A stretch of 7,325 nucleotides of DNA from DASTRU01 sp035761045 (lineage in GTDB: Bacteria; Pseudomonadota; Gammaproteobacteria; Burkholderiales; Burkholderiaceae_E), in contig DASTRU010000263.1 of the NCBI GenBank assembly GCA_035761045.1, positions 1 to 7,325 of the forward strand, in the 5' to 3' direction. The translations under genes were made by a program, and so were the position numbers. Within the stretch, counting starts at the first letter, position 1, and each line of letters opens with the position of its first letter. The notes under the pieces were generated by a model, which ran no database searches, had not been told where the DNA came from, and worked only from the letters and a program-made list of their open reading frames with translations. Shown here piece after piece: positions 1 to 6,768 of this stretch.

Positions 1-133
1 CCAAATGCGAGGTGATCGACGGTAATTGAGCGACTTGCTTTCGCACGCGCTCGGCGCGCGAAATAGGACGAGAGGGAGACTCGGGCACAGGCTCACCCGC
101 TTGTGGATGCGTGTGAGCCGGTGAATTAGCCAT
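1..133 (-). CDS. spoT: N-terminus of probable SpoT/RelA (p)ppGpp synthetase/hydrolase (partial)
   Basis: A minus-strand reading frame opens at ATG 133 and stays open to the left edge, giving 44 residues that begin MANSPAHTHPQAGEPVPE and continue RVRKQVAQLPSITSHL. The visible part is only a Pro-rich, probably disordered N-terminal extension before the expected HD hydrolase domain, so no catalytic motif can be seen. The identification rests mainly on position: it follows rpoZ by 14 bases on the same strand, and the order gmk-rpoZ-spoT is conserved across many proteobacteria. If right, the enzyme makes and breaks (p)ppGpp in the stringent response. No good Shine-Dalgarno sequence precedes ATG 133, so the start could be elsewhere or translation may be coupled to rpoZ. 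The reading frame is clear; the gene name is an inference. Confidence 0.55.
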   Translation of the reverse strand, partial: MANSPAHTHPQAGEPVPESPSRPISRAERVRKQVAQLPSITSHL

Positions 134-147
134 AAGACGTCAGACGA

Positions 148-351
148 TTAAGTCGGCACTTTCTTCAGCATCTCGATACCCACTTTGCCTTCTGCGATTT
201 CGCGCAGCGCCGTGACCGTCGGCTTGTCTTTGCTCTCGATCTTCGGGGTATGCCCTTGCGCGAGTTGGCGCGCGCGATAAGTTGCCGCCAGCGTGAGTTG
301 AAAACGATTGGGAATCTGCGCGAGGCAGTCTTCGACGGTAATGCGTGCCAT
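148..351 (-). CDS. rpoZ: RNA polymerase omega subunit
   Basis: This encodes a 67-residue protein, MARITVEDCLAQIPNRF...EMLKKVPT, matching the usual length and sequence of betaproteobacterial omega. Omega binds the C-terminal part of beta-prime, helps RNA polymerase assemble, and forms part of a ppGpp-binding site. The helix IPNRFQLTLAATYRARQL (residues 11-28) and the block DKPTVTALREIAEGKVGIE are family hallmarks. The frame is open further upstream to an ATG at 390, but those 13 extra residues (MPDLSASIGRIVF) are not part of the family. ATG 351 has a strong Shine-Dalgarno sequence, GGAAGGA, eight bases before it, which settles the start. The gene lies 87 bases downstream of gmk and 14 bases upstream of the spoT-like gene, consistent with co-transcription. 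Confidence 0.96.
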   Translation of the reverse strand: MARITVEDCLAQIPNRFQLTLAATYRARQLAQGHTPKIESKDKPTVTALREIAEGKVGIEMLKKVPT

Positions 352-359
352 GAATACGA

Positions 360-366
360 TCCTTCC
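360..366 (-). promoter_or_regulatory. Ribosome binding site of rpoZ
   Basis: On the minus strand the sequence GGAAGGA lies eight bases before ATG 351. It supports the 67-residue start of rpoZ over the longer in-frame ATG at 390. Confidence 0.75.
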
Positions 367-423
367 AATCGAAGCCGACAAGTCGGGCAATGCTTTGTCG
401 CTTAACTGTGGCCCGATGAACGA

Positions 424-443
424 CTAAGGACTTAGGAACTAAG
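424..443. repeat. Short alternating CTAAG/CTTAG repeats after gmk
   Basis: On the plus strand CTAAG (424-428), CTTAG (431-435) and CTAAG (439-443) follow one another closely, overlapping the gmk stop codon. CTTAG is the reverse complement of CTAAG, so the middle copy can pair with either neighbour. Loops would be only two or three bases and no T-run follows, so this is not a convincing terminator. Confidence 0.35.
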
Positions 444-1101
444 GGTTATCGGGTGCGATACCCAACTGAGCGAACAACCCGCGATTTCTCGCCCACTGGG
501 CACCGAACCGCGTACGCGTTGCCTTGACGATGCCGATAAGTTCATCAAGAGCGACGGTAAAGTCTTGATTAATAATAACATGTTCAAATTCGGGCGCATG
601 CGCGATCTCGCTGCCCGCCGCAAGCAATCGACGGGTAATTACGGCCTCCGCGTCTTGTCCTCGATTGCGTAGCCGCGCTTCAAGTTCGTCGATCGACGGC
701 GGCAGGATGAATACGCCGGTCACGCTCACGCGTGGCTCATGACGAAACCGATTGCGCACTTGCCGCGCGCCTTGCCAGTCGATCTCGAGCAGCACGTCGG
801 TACCGGCTTTGAGTTGCTCCTCGATCCAGGGGCGCGACGTTGCGTAGTGGTTGCCATGCACTTCGGCGTGTTCGAGAAATTCGCCGTTTGCCTCGCGCTT
901 TTTGAAGTCGCTAAGGCTAATGAAGCGATATTCGCGGCCATCGATTTCTCCTGGACGCGGCGCGCGCGTCGTATAGGAAATCGATAAGCGAATGTTGGGC
1001 ACGCGCTCCAACAACGCACGCACGAGCGATGATTTGCCGGCCCCGCTAGGTGCGACCACCATGACGAGACTGCCGGCGAAAGCGTTTTCGCAAAGAGTCA
1101 T
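439..1101 (-). CDS. gmk: Guanylate kinase
   Basis: The 220-residue product is a guanylate kinase, which converts GMP (and dGMP) plus ATP to GDP plus ADP in the cytosol and is a known target of (p)ppGpp in many bacteria. The P-loop APSGAGKS is at residues 17-24. The GMP-binding segment SYTTRAPRPGEIDGREYRF runs from about 42 to 60, with the Arg and Glu residues that grip GMP. The EIDWQGA block, residues 106-112, precedes the lid and C-terminal helices (RLRNRGQD onward). The length is slightly above the usual 205-210 because of a few extra residues at each end. Its ATG overlaps the yicC stop as ATGA with no independent ribosome binding site visible, so translation is probably coupled to yicC. 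Confidence 0.96.
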   Translation of the reverse strand: MTLCENAFAGSLVMVVAPSGAGKSSLVRALLERVPNIRLSISYTTRAPRPGEIDGREYRFISLSDFKKREANGEFLEHAEVHGNHYATSRPWIEEQLKAGTDVLLEIDWQGARQVRNRFRHEPRVSVTGVFILPPSIDELEARLRNRGQDAEAVITRRLLAAGSEIAHAPEFEHVIINQDFTVALDELIGIVKATRTRFGAQWARNRGLFAQLGIAPDNP

Positions 1102-2024
1102 TCGATGTTCTGCACTTGTTCGCGCATTTGTTCAATCAATAGCTTCAACTCAATCGATGCATCGGCCAGCTCGCTCGCCACGGCTTTGCTACCCAAAGTG
1201 TTCGCCTCGCGGTGAAGTTCCTGCATCAAAAAATCCAAGCGCTTGCCAATCCCGCCATTGGCGCCTGACGTCACCACGCGGCTTACCTCGGCGATATGCG
1301 TTTCCAAGCGAGTCAGTTCTTCGTCGATATCGGCCCGTAACGCAAAGATAGCCACTTCATTGCTTAAACGCGCGGCGATTTCTTCACGGCTCATGCCCGC
1401 GGTACCTTCGGGTATGCCCAGGCCGATCGCTTCGGCGAGCTTGGCGGAAATGCGCTCCCGATACGCTTCGCGCAGTTGCGGCAGGCGCGGCTTGAGCGCG
1501 GCGGTGATTTCGGCAAGCTTCTCGCAACGTTCGATAAGCGCCAATGCCAAACGCTCGCCTTCTCGCTGGCGCGAGGCATCGAAGTCGTTAAGACACGCTT
1601 TGGCCGCGGTAAGCACGCCTTCGCGCAATGCATCGATATCGATCGCCGCTTCGGACATCACGCCGGGCCAACGTAAGGCGTCGGCGACGCTCAGCGGTGC
1701 CGCGTCCGGAAGATTGCCGAGCACGCGCGATTGCCAAGAGGCCAGTCGTACGAGCATCGCACCGTCGGGTTCACCCGTTGCCGCAAGGTCAATTCGCTGC
1801 AGTCCGATGCGGCATTCCACTTTGCCCCGCGCGATGCGGCTTGAAATCGTTTCGCGCAGCGCGGACTCGATCGCGCGCAGTTCATCCGGAATGCGAAAAA
1901 TAAGATCGAGAAAGCGAGAATTCACACTGCGCAGTTCGATGGCGATGCGAAAAGGACCTGTGACGTGTTGCAAGCTTGCATAGCCTGTCATGCTGCGGCA
2001 ACGCGGGGCGGTGGAAGAGGGCAT
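1098..2024 (-). CDS. yicC: YicC family protein (probable endoribonuclease)
   Basis: The 308-residue product matches the YicC/YloC family. The N-terminal YicC domain begins with RSMTGYA (residues 10-16) and continues with VNSRFLDLIFRIPDELR. The C-terminal DUF1732 block, residues about 260-308, is strongly conserved: GKRLDFLMQELHREANTLGS, then a helix ending IEQMREQVQNIE. Members in E. coli and B. subtilis have been linked to endoribonuclease activity and RNA turnover; that role is carried over here by family only. No membrane segment or signal peptide is seen, so it should be cytosolic. ATG 2024 was chosen because the conserved RS of RSMTGYA lies before the next in-frame ATG at 1991. Neither start has a good Shine-Dalgarno sequence. 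It heads the minus-strand cluster and overlaps gmk by ATGA. Confidence 0.93.
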   Translation of the reverse strand: MPSSTAPRCRSMTGYASLQHVTGPFRIAIELRSVNSRFLDLIFRIPDELRAIESALRETISSRIARGKVECRIGLQRIDLAATGEPDGAMLVRLASWQSRVLGNLPDAAPLSVADALRWPGVMSEAAIDIDALREGVLTAAKACLNDFDASRQREGERLALALIERCEKLAEITAALKPRLPQLREAYRERISAKLAEAIGLGIPEGTAGMSREEIAARLSNEVAIFALRADIDEELTRLETHIAEVSRVVTSGANGGIGKRLDFLMQELHREANTLGSKAVASELADASIELKLLIEQMREQVQNIE

Positions 2025-2185
2025 GTGGGTCGAAGTTAGGAAGTTGTGACGCGGATCACACGAGGCTTGGATGCAACGTATGTGCTTGTTTACGACAACA
2101 CCGTTTCAAGACAGGCTGTTTATTTACAATCCGACAAACCAATCCTGGAAACGCATACGGTGTCGCGAGAAGTTGATCGCACACG
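2025..2185. promoter_or_regulatory. Divergent control region between yicC and the kinase operon
   Basis: These 161 bases separate two divergent gene clusters and must hold the promoters of one or both. They are visibly more AT-rich than the flanking genes around 2085-2135. A TACAAT at 2125-2130 on the plus strand resembles a sigma-70 -10 box for the kinase operon, but no matching -35 box is clear. No confident minus-strand promoter for yicC was found. The only exact regulatory-looking motif is the palindrome at 2045-2060. The open frames crossing this region have no supporting features. Confidence 0.45.
2045..2060. promoter_or_regulatory. CRP/FNR-type palindrome TGTGA-N6-TCACA
   Basis: The sequence TGTGACGCGGATCACA is an exact match to the two five-base arms and six-base spacing of the CRP core site. 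It lies 21-36 bases before the yicC ATG, where it could act as a block on yicC, and about 125 bases before the kinase start, where it could act as an upstream activator site. The bases outside the core do not match the extended consensus. The motif is seen; the regulator and its effect are inferred. Confidence 0.4.
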
Positions 2186-3217
2186 ATGCTTGCGCGTGAG
2201 TTCGGCACGACCTTTATGCCTTCCCATCAGAATGCTGCCTTGCCTGCCGGGCTCCTTCTCGGAGGGTATCGAATTGTAAAGAAGATCTCCTCGGGCGGAT
2301 TTTCAATCGTCTATCTCGCGCTTGACGAAGACAACACGCCCGTAGCGATCAAGGAGTATTTGCCGAGTTCGCTCGTCGTGCGCCGCGAAGGCGAGCTTGA
2401 GCCGTCGATCGTGCCGCAGAACCTCGCCACGTTTCGCATCGGGCTGAAGTGTTTTTTCGAGGAAGGCCGCGCGCTCGCGCGCATCCTGCATCCGAACGTG
2501 GTGCGCGTGCTTAACTTCTTCCGCGCCAACGGCACCGTCTACATGGTGATGCAGTACGAAGCCGGACGGTCGTTGCAAGAGCTCATCATTCGTCGTCGCG
2601 ATACGCCAGGTCGTAATTACATCGTGGGCGAGGGCACGGTACGGAAAATCTTTTCGCAAGTGCTAACGGGTTTGCGCGAAGTGCATGCGAACAAGCTGCT
2701 GCATTTGGACATCAAACCCGCGAACGTTTATTTGCGATCCGACGCGACGCCGATCCTGCTCGACTTTGGCGCCGCGCGGCAAACCTTGAGCGCTGGTGAA
2801 GACAAGCTGTATCCAATGTATACCCCGGGCTTCGCACCGCCCGAGCTGCACGCGAAGGAAACGGGCCTTGGTCCTTGGACCGATGTTTACAGCGTGGGCG
2901 CATCGATGTTCGCTTGCATCGCGGGCTCACCGCCGCAAGCAGCGGATGCGCGCAAGAACAACGACAAAATGCCCGCCGCGCTTAAGCAGTACCGAGGTTT
3001 GTACTCGAGCGAATTGATTGATTTACTCGAATGGTGTTTGCAGCTTGACCCATTGAAGCGGCCGCAGTCGGTGTTCCTCGTGCAAAAAGTACTACTCGAG
3101 CGCCCAGCTGTGCCAGAACCGGTTTCAATCGGTGCACGGTTTAAAAAACTAATGGCGCGTTCAAAATCCGCCGAAGTGCGGCAGTCCGAACCCGACTTGC
3201 CGACCGATTGGCGTTAA
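2186..3217 (+). CDS. Cytosolic Ser/Thr protein kinase (Hanks type)
   Basis: The 343-residue product is a eukaryotic-like protein kinase, expected to move the ATP gamma phosphate to Ser/Thr of unknown protein targets. Visible motifs are a glycine-rich loop SSGGFSIVY (35-43), the VAIK lysine (Lys56), a helix C glutamate in FFEEGRALARI (Glu92 or Glu93), the catalytic loop HLDIKPANV (His173, Asp175, Lys177, Asn180), DFG (193-195), an APE-like PPE (218-220), the helix F aspartate in WTDVYS (Asp233) and the late arginine in KRPQS (Arg292). The usual HRD arginine is leucine. There is no transmembrane segment or sensor domain, only a basic tail of about 35 residues. Start choice is uncertain: the Met at residue 11 (2216) fits the conserved part better, and neither ATG has a strong ribosome binding site. 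A PP2C phosphatase gene follows after 42 bases. Confidence 0.93.
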   Translation: MLAREFGTTFMPSHQNAALPAGLLLGGYRIVKKISSGGFSIVYLALDEDNTPVAIKEYLPSSLVVRREGELEPSIVPQNLATFRIGLKCFFEEGRALARILHPNVVRVLNFFRANGTVYMVMQYEAGRSLQELIIRRRDTPGRNYIVGEGTVRKIFSQVLTGLREVHANKLLHLDIKPANVYLRSDATPILLDFGAARQTLSAGEDKLYPMYTPGFAPPELHAKETGLGPWTDVYSVGASMFACIAGSPPQAADARKNNDKMPAALKQYRGLYSSELIDLLEWCLQLDPLKRPQSVFLVQKVLLERPAVPEPVSIGARFKKLMARSKSAEVRQSEPDLPTDWR

Positions 3218-3259
3218 GACGGCCACGCTCCTCCTACTTACCGATAACGAGATTTTCAA

Positions 3260-4183
3260 GTGCGTTTCTCCATCTATCAGGAAAGCAAGCGCGGTGGTCG
3301 CAAGATCAACCAAGACCGCATGGGGTACTGCTACACGCGGGATTCGCTGATGATCATCGTGTGCGACGGCATGGGCGGTCACATGCAAGGCGAAGTTGCC
3401 GCGCAAATCGCCGTGCAAACCATTGGCGCGCGGTTTCAGCGCGAAGCCACGCCGCTCTTGCGCGACCCCAAGCAGTTTATGGAAGACGCGATGATGAGCG
3501 CGCATATCGAGATTCAGCGCTACAAGGCCGGCCGCGGCTTGCCCGAATCGCCGCGTACCACCTGCGTGATGGCGATCGTGCAAAAAGGTAAGGCGTGGTG
3601 GGGGCATGCGGGCGATTCGCGCTTGTATTGGATTCGCGACGGACGCATTCAAAGCGTGACGCGTGACCATTCACAGCTTGAGGCGATGATCGCCGACGGC
3701 ATGCTCACCGATCGCGACCGCAACGACTATCCCGATCGCAACCGTTTGTTCAATTGCTTGGGTGCGCCCGCGCTGCCCATGGTCGAGCTGTCCGATCCCG
3801 TGCGGCTCAACGCGGGCGACCATTTGTTGTTGTGCTCCGACGGCTTATGGGGCGCGGTGCCGGACAACATCATCGGCGCGGCGTTTCGAACGAACTCGGT
3901 CATGCGCGTGGTGCCCGAGCTCATTAACTATGCGTTGATGGAAGCCGGCGCGAGCGCCGACAACGTCACCGCGATCGGTATGACGTGGGAAGGCTCGCAA
4001 TTAAGCGACGAGGACGCATCCGTGCCCAGCGTGCAAGGCAAAAGCGGCTTTACCTCCACCATTCAATACCCGCCGCGCGGCGACACGCCGCAGTTGACCG
4101 AAGACGAAATCGAATCGGCGATCGCCGAAATTCGTAGCGCCATCGCCAAGAGCGGTAAGAATCCACCGTCGAATAAGTCATGA
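3260..4183 (+). CDS. PP2C family Ser/Thr protein phosphatase
   Basis: The 307-residue product is a metal-dependent PPM/PP2C phosphatase, the natural counterpart of the kinase just upstream. Motifs in order are NQD (17-19), DGMGGH (36-41, first metal site), RTTCVMA (99-105), GHAGDSRLY (115-123), TRDHS (134-138), CSDGLW (192-197, second metal aspartate at 194) and SADNVTAI (232-239, Asp234). All metal-binding aspartates are present, so it should be active. The catalytic domain ends near residue 245; a tail of about 60 polar, acidic residues follows, ending in a predicted helix (TEDEIESAIAEIRSAIAK). No signal peptide or membrane segment is seen. The start is GTG at 3260 with only a weak CGAG before it. 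The stop overlaps the rph start as ATGA, suggesting coupled translation. Confidence 0.95.
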   Translation: MRFSIYQESKRGGRKINQDRMGYCYTRDSLMIIVCDGMGGHMQGEVAAQIAVQTIGARFQREATPLLRDPKQFMEDAMMSAHIEIQRYKAGRGLPESPRTTCVMAIVQKGKAWWGHAGDSRLYWIRDGRIQSVTRDHSQLEAMIADGMLTDRDRNDYPDRNRLFNCLGAPALPMVELSDPVRLNAGDHLLLCSDGLWGAVPDNIIGAAFRTNSVMRVVPELINYALMEAGASADNVTAIGMTWEGSQLSDEDASVPSVQGKSGFTSTIQYPPRGDTPQLTEDEIESAIAEIRSAIAKSGKNPPSNKS

Positions 4184-4908
4184 GTACTGAAATGCGTCCA
4201 TCGGGCCGATTGGCCAATCAACTTCGCGCGGTATCGATCGAGCGCGGTTACACACGTCATGCCGAAGGGTCGGTGCTTGTCGCGTTTGGCGACACACGCG
4301 TCATTTGCACCGCAAGCGTCGAAAACAAGGTGCCGCCGTTTTTAAAAGGTCAGGGGCGTGGTTGGCTCACCGCCGAGTACGGCATGTTGCCGCGCGCGAC
4401 GCATACGCGCAGCGAGCGCGAAGCCGCGCGTGGCAAACAAAGCGGGCGCACGCATGAAATTCAACGTCTGATTGGCCGTTCGCTACGCGCGGTCGTGGAT
4501 CTTGAACGGCTCGGCGAGCGCACGATTCAAATCGATTGCGACGTGATTCAAGCCGACGGTGGCACGCGCACGGCGAGCATTACCGGCGCGTTCGTGGCGG
4601 TGCGCGACGCGGTGAACGGCTTGCTCGAATCCAATGCGATTGACCACGACCCCGTGCTCGATGCCGTCGCCGCGGTATCGGTTGGGGTCGTGAACGGCGT
4701 GCCGGTGCTCGATCTCGATTACGCCGAGGACGCTAGTTGCGAAACCGACATGAACGTGGTGATGACCGGTCGCGGCGGTTTCGTGGAAGTGCAAGGCACT
4801 GCCGAGGGAACGCCCTTTAGTCCTGCTGAATTGCAATCGATGCTGGGACTTGCCGAGCTGGGTATTCGCCAGCTCATTGCTGCTCAACGCGAGGCCTTGG
4901 GGCGTTGA
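4180..4908 (+). CDS. rph: Ribonuclease PH
   Basis: The 242-residue enzyme is a phosphate-dependent 3'-to-5' exoribonuclease that trims tRNA 3' ends, releasing nucleoside diphosphates; in the cytosol it works as a hexameric ring. Diagnostic blocks are MRPSGR (5-10), VPPFLKGQGRGWLTAEYGMLPRAT (51-74), SGRTHEIQRLIGR (88-100; Arg90 lines up with the phosphate-binding Arg86 of B. subtilis RNase PH), GGTRTASITGA (127-137; the Thr-Arg pair 129-130 binds phosphate) and LDYAEDASCETDMNVVM. It appears full length and intact. The ATG at 4180 overlaps the phosphatase stop; the in-frame ATG at 4192 would give 238 residues, the usual family length, and begins exactly at MRPSGR, so that start is also credible. 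rdgB begins 20 bases downstream. Confidence 0.97.
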   Translation: MSTEMRPSGRLANQLRAVSIERGYTRHAEGSVLVAFGDTRVICTASVENKVPPFLKGQGRGWLTAEYGMLPRATHTRSEREAARGKQSGRTHEIQRLIGRSLRAVVDLERLGERTIQIDCDVIQADGGTRTASITGAFVAVRDAVNGLLESNAIDHDPVLDAVAAVSVGVVNGVPVLDLDYAEDASCETDMNVVMTGRGGFVEVQGTAEGTPFSPAELQSMLGLAELGIRQLIAAQREALGR

Positions 4909-4918
4909 GGCCGATTAC

Positions 4919-4923
4919 GAGGT
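4919..4923 (+). promoter_or_regulatory. Ribosome binding site of rdgB
   Basis: GAGGT lies five bases before GTG 4929 and is a perfect match to part of the anti-Shine-Dalgarno sequence. It argues for the GTG start rather than the upstream in-frame TTG at 4905. Confidence 0.7.
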
Positions 4924-4928
4924 CAGCC

Positions 4929-5525
4929 GTGCAAGATCTTGTGTTGGCATCGAATAACGCGGGTAAGTTGCGCGAGTTCGGCACGTTGCTAGCGCCGTTG
5001 GGTTGGCGCGTGCGCGCGCAGCGCGAGTTTGGCGTGCGCGACGCGGCCGAACCGTTCGACACCTTCGTTGAAAACGCGCTTGCGAAAGCGCGGCATGCAA
5101 GTGCTGCGACAGGACTTGCCGCGCTCGCGGACGATTCAGGCATCTGCGTGCCAAAACTAAACGGCGCGCCCGGCGTGCGTTCGGCCCGTTTCGCGGGCGA
5201 GCCTTCAAACGACGCGCGCAACAACGCGGCATTGATCGCGCGTCTTCAAGAGGTCGCCACGCACGACGACGATTGGATCGCCGAATACGCCTGCGTCCTC
5301 GTGTTGGTTCGCACGCCTCACGATCCACTGCCCGTAATCGCGAGCGGACGTTGGCGCGGGCGGCTTGTCGCCACGCCGCGTGGTGCGGGCGGTTTTGGAT
5401 ACGACCCGCATTTTCTCGTTCCCTCTCTAGGGCGTACCGCGGCTGAATTGTCCGACGACGATAAACATCGGCTTAGCCATCGCGGCCAGGCCGTGCGCGC
5501 GCTGCTCGCGCAATTGCAGGACTAA
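4929..5525 (+). CDS. rdgB: XTP/dITP diphosphatase (Ham1/RdgB)
   Basis: The product hydrolyses non-canonical purine triphosphates (dITP, XTP, ITP) to the monophosphate and pyrophosphate, keeping deaminated bases out of DNA and RNA. From GTG 4929 it has 198 residues, close to the 197 of E. coli RdgB. The substrate-binding SNNAGKLREF is at 8-17 (Lys13), FVENALAKARHA at 46-57, LADDSGI at 66-72 with the likely catalytic Asp69, then GAPGVRSARFAG (79-90), GGFGYDPHF and SHRGQA near the C-terminus. An in-frame TTG at 4905 would add eight residues overlapping the end of rph, but the Shine-Dalgarno sequence and family length favour GTG 4929. hemW follows within a few bases. Confidence 0.95.
   Translation: MQDLVLASNNAGKLREFGTLLAPLGWRVRAQREFGVRDAAEPFDTFVENALAKARHASAATGLAALADDSGICVPKLNGAPGVRSARFAGEPSNDARNNAALIARLQEVATHDDDWIAEYACVLVLVRTPHDPLPVIASGRWRGRLVATPRGAGGFGYDPHFLVPSLGRTAAELSDDDKHRLSHRGQAVRALLAQLQD
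5518..5521 (+). promoter_or_regulatory. Ribosome binding site of hemW
   Basis: AGGA within the last codons of rdgB lies 10 bases before ATG 5532 and 7 bases before the adjacent in-frame GTG 5529, so it serves either start equally well. Confidence 0.45.
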
Positions 5526-5531
5526 GTCGTG

Positions 5532-6767
5532 ATGAGTGATTCGTCTTCACGCCGCATCCCTATCGCGGTGGCGCAAAACATTCGCGTGCAACGGCCCGGC
5601 GAGATACGGTTTACCGCGTTGCCGCCGTTGTCGCTTTACGTGCACGTGCCGTGGTGCGTGCGTAAGTGCCCATACTGCGACTTCAACTCGCACGAGTTTT
5701 CGTCAAGCACCGAGCACGTGTTACCCGACGAGAACCGGTACTTGGACGCCTTGCGCGCGGATCTCGAATACGTGCTGCCGTCCGTATGGGGGCGACGTGT
5801 TCACACCATCTTCATCGGTGGAGGCACGCCTTCGTTGTTGAGCGCGCGCGGCTTGGATCGATTGCTCGCCGACATTCGCGCGCGGTTGCCCATCGATGCG
5901 GATGCCGAGATCACGCTGGAAGCGAATCCGGGAACGTTCGAAGTCGAACGTTTCGCGCAGTACCGAGCGAGCGGAATCAATCGTTTGTCGATCGGCATTC
6001 AAAGTTTCGACGACGCTTGCCTTAAGCGCTTGGGGCGTATCCACGGTCGCGACGAGGCGTTGCGTGCGACGGAAATCGCCGCCACCTTGTTCGACAACTT
6101 CAATCTTGACGTGATGTACGCCTTGCCCGGGCAGTCTCTTCAAGCGTGTGAGGACGATCTGCGCACCGCGCTTTCGTTCAAGCCGCCGCATCTGTCGGTG
6201 TACCAACTCACGCTGGAAGCGAACACCGTGTTCGCTAAATATCCGCCCGAGCTTCCCAACGACGACCTGTCCGCGCACATGCAAGAGACTGTCGAAGCGA
6301 TGACCGCCGATGCGGGCATGCGGCATTACGAAGTATCGGCGTACGCGCAACCGGGACGATCGTCGCGACACAACCTCAATTACTGGACCTTTGGCGATTA
6401 CATCGGCATCGGCGCCGGCGCGCACGGCAAGATCAGCTTTCCCGATCGCATCGTGCGCGAGGTGCGCTACAAACAGCCCGCGTCGTACATGGAAGCGTGC
6501 GAACGTGGTGAGTCCGTCGTTGAGCGCAGCGAGATCGCGGCCGATGAATTGGGCTTTGAATTCATGCTCAACGCATTACGGCTTCGCGACGGCGTGGCGG
6601 CCCACGTATTCGAAGAACGAACCGGCGTGTCCCTGTCGCGCATTCATCGCGAGATTCAGGTGGCGACACAAAAAGGACTGCTCGCGCCAGACCCCACGCG
6701 TTTGCAGCCCACCGCGCTCGGCCGTCGTTTCCTAAATGACCTTCAAGCGCTGTTTTTGCGCGACTGA
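5532..6767 (+). CDS. hemW: HemW, radical SAM heme chaperone
   Basis: The 411-residue product belongs to the HemN-like radical SAM group. The iron-sulfur motif CVRKCPYC is at residues 42-49 (Cys42, 46, 49) and is followed by DFNSH. The lack of the fourth cysteine of the CxxxCxxCxC motif marks it as HemW, a heme-binding chaperone for cytochromes and respiratory enzymes, rather than coproporphyrinogen dehydrogenase HemN. Other family blocks are GGGTPS (96-101), EANPGT (130-135), NRLSIGIQSF, LDVMYALPGQ, HYEVSAYA, RHNLNYW and GIGAGAHGK, then a C-terminal HemN-type winged-helix-like domain from about 320. Older databases often label it HemN. GTG 5529 directly before ATG 5532 is an equally possible start. 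It is the last gene of the plus-strand run; no strong terminator follows it. Confidence 0.94.
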   Translation: MSDSSSRRIPIAVAQNIRVQRPGEIRFTALPPLSLYVHVPWCVRKCPYCDFNSHEFSSSTEHVLPDENRYLDALRADLEYVLPSVWGRRVHTIFIGGGTPSLLSARGLDRLLADIRARLPIDADAEITLEANPGTFEVERFAQYRASGINRLSIGIQSFDDACLKRLGRIHGRDEALRATEIAATLFDNFNLDVMYALPGQSLQACEDDLRTALSFKPPHLSVYQLTLEANTVFAKYPPELPNDDLSAHMQETVEAMTADAGMRHYEVSAYAQPGRSSRHNLNYWTFGDYIGIGAGAHGKISFPDRIVREVRYKQPASYMEACERGESVVERSEIAADELGFEFMLNALRLRDGVAAHVFEERTGVSLSRIHREIQVATQKGLLAPDPTRLQPTALGRRFLNDLQALFLRD

Positions 6768-6768
6768 A

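Noticed and set aside
373..386. CCGAC/GTCGG hairpin upstream of rpoZ
   Set aside because: The loop is only two bases and the stem about four usable pairs, with no T-run; likely chance in GC-rich DNA.
1243..1983. 246-codon open frame on the plus strand inside yicC
   Set aside because: It is fully antisense to a well-supported gene, is Ser/Arg/Ala-rich with no recognisable domain, and is what high-GC codon bias produces.
2046..2279. Possible small gene in the divergent region (77 codons from GTG 2046)
   Set aside because: It starts inside the CRP-type palindrome with a badly spaced ribosome signal and runs into the kinase gene in another frame.
3161..3670. 169-codon open frame on the minus strand across the kinase end and phosphatase start
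   Set aside because: It opposes conserved PP2C motifs and has no recognisable family; a shadow frame.
5721..6425. 234-codon open frame on the minus strand inside hemW
   Set aside because: It is antisense to conserved HemW motifs, with Arg/Val-rich low-information content and no ribosome binding site; a shadow frame.
5529..6767. HemN-type coproporphyrinogen dehydrogenase
   Set aside because: The fourth cysteine of CxxxCxxCxC is absent and DFNSH follows the motif, which is the HemW form.
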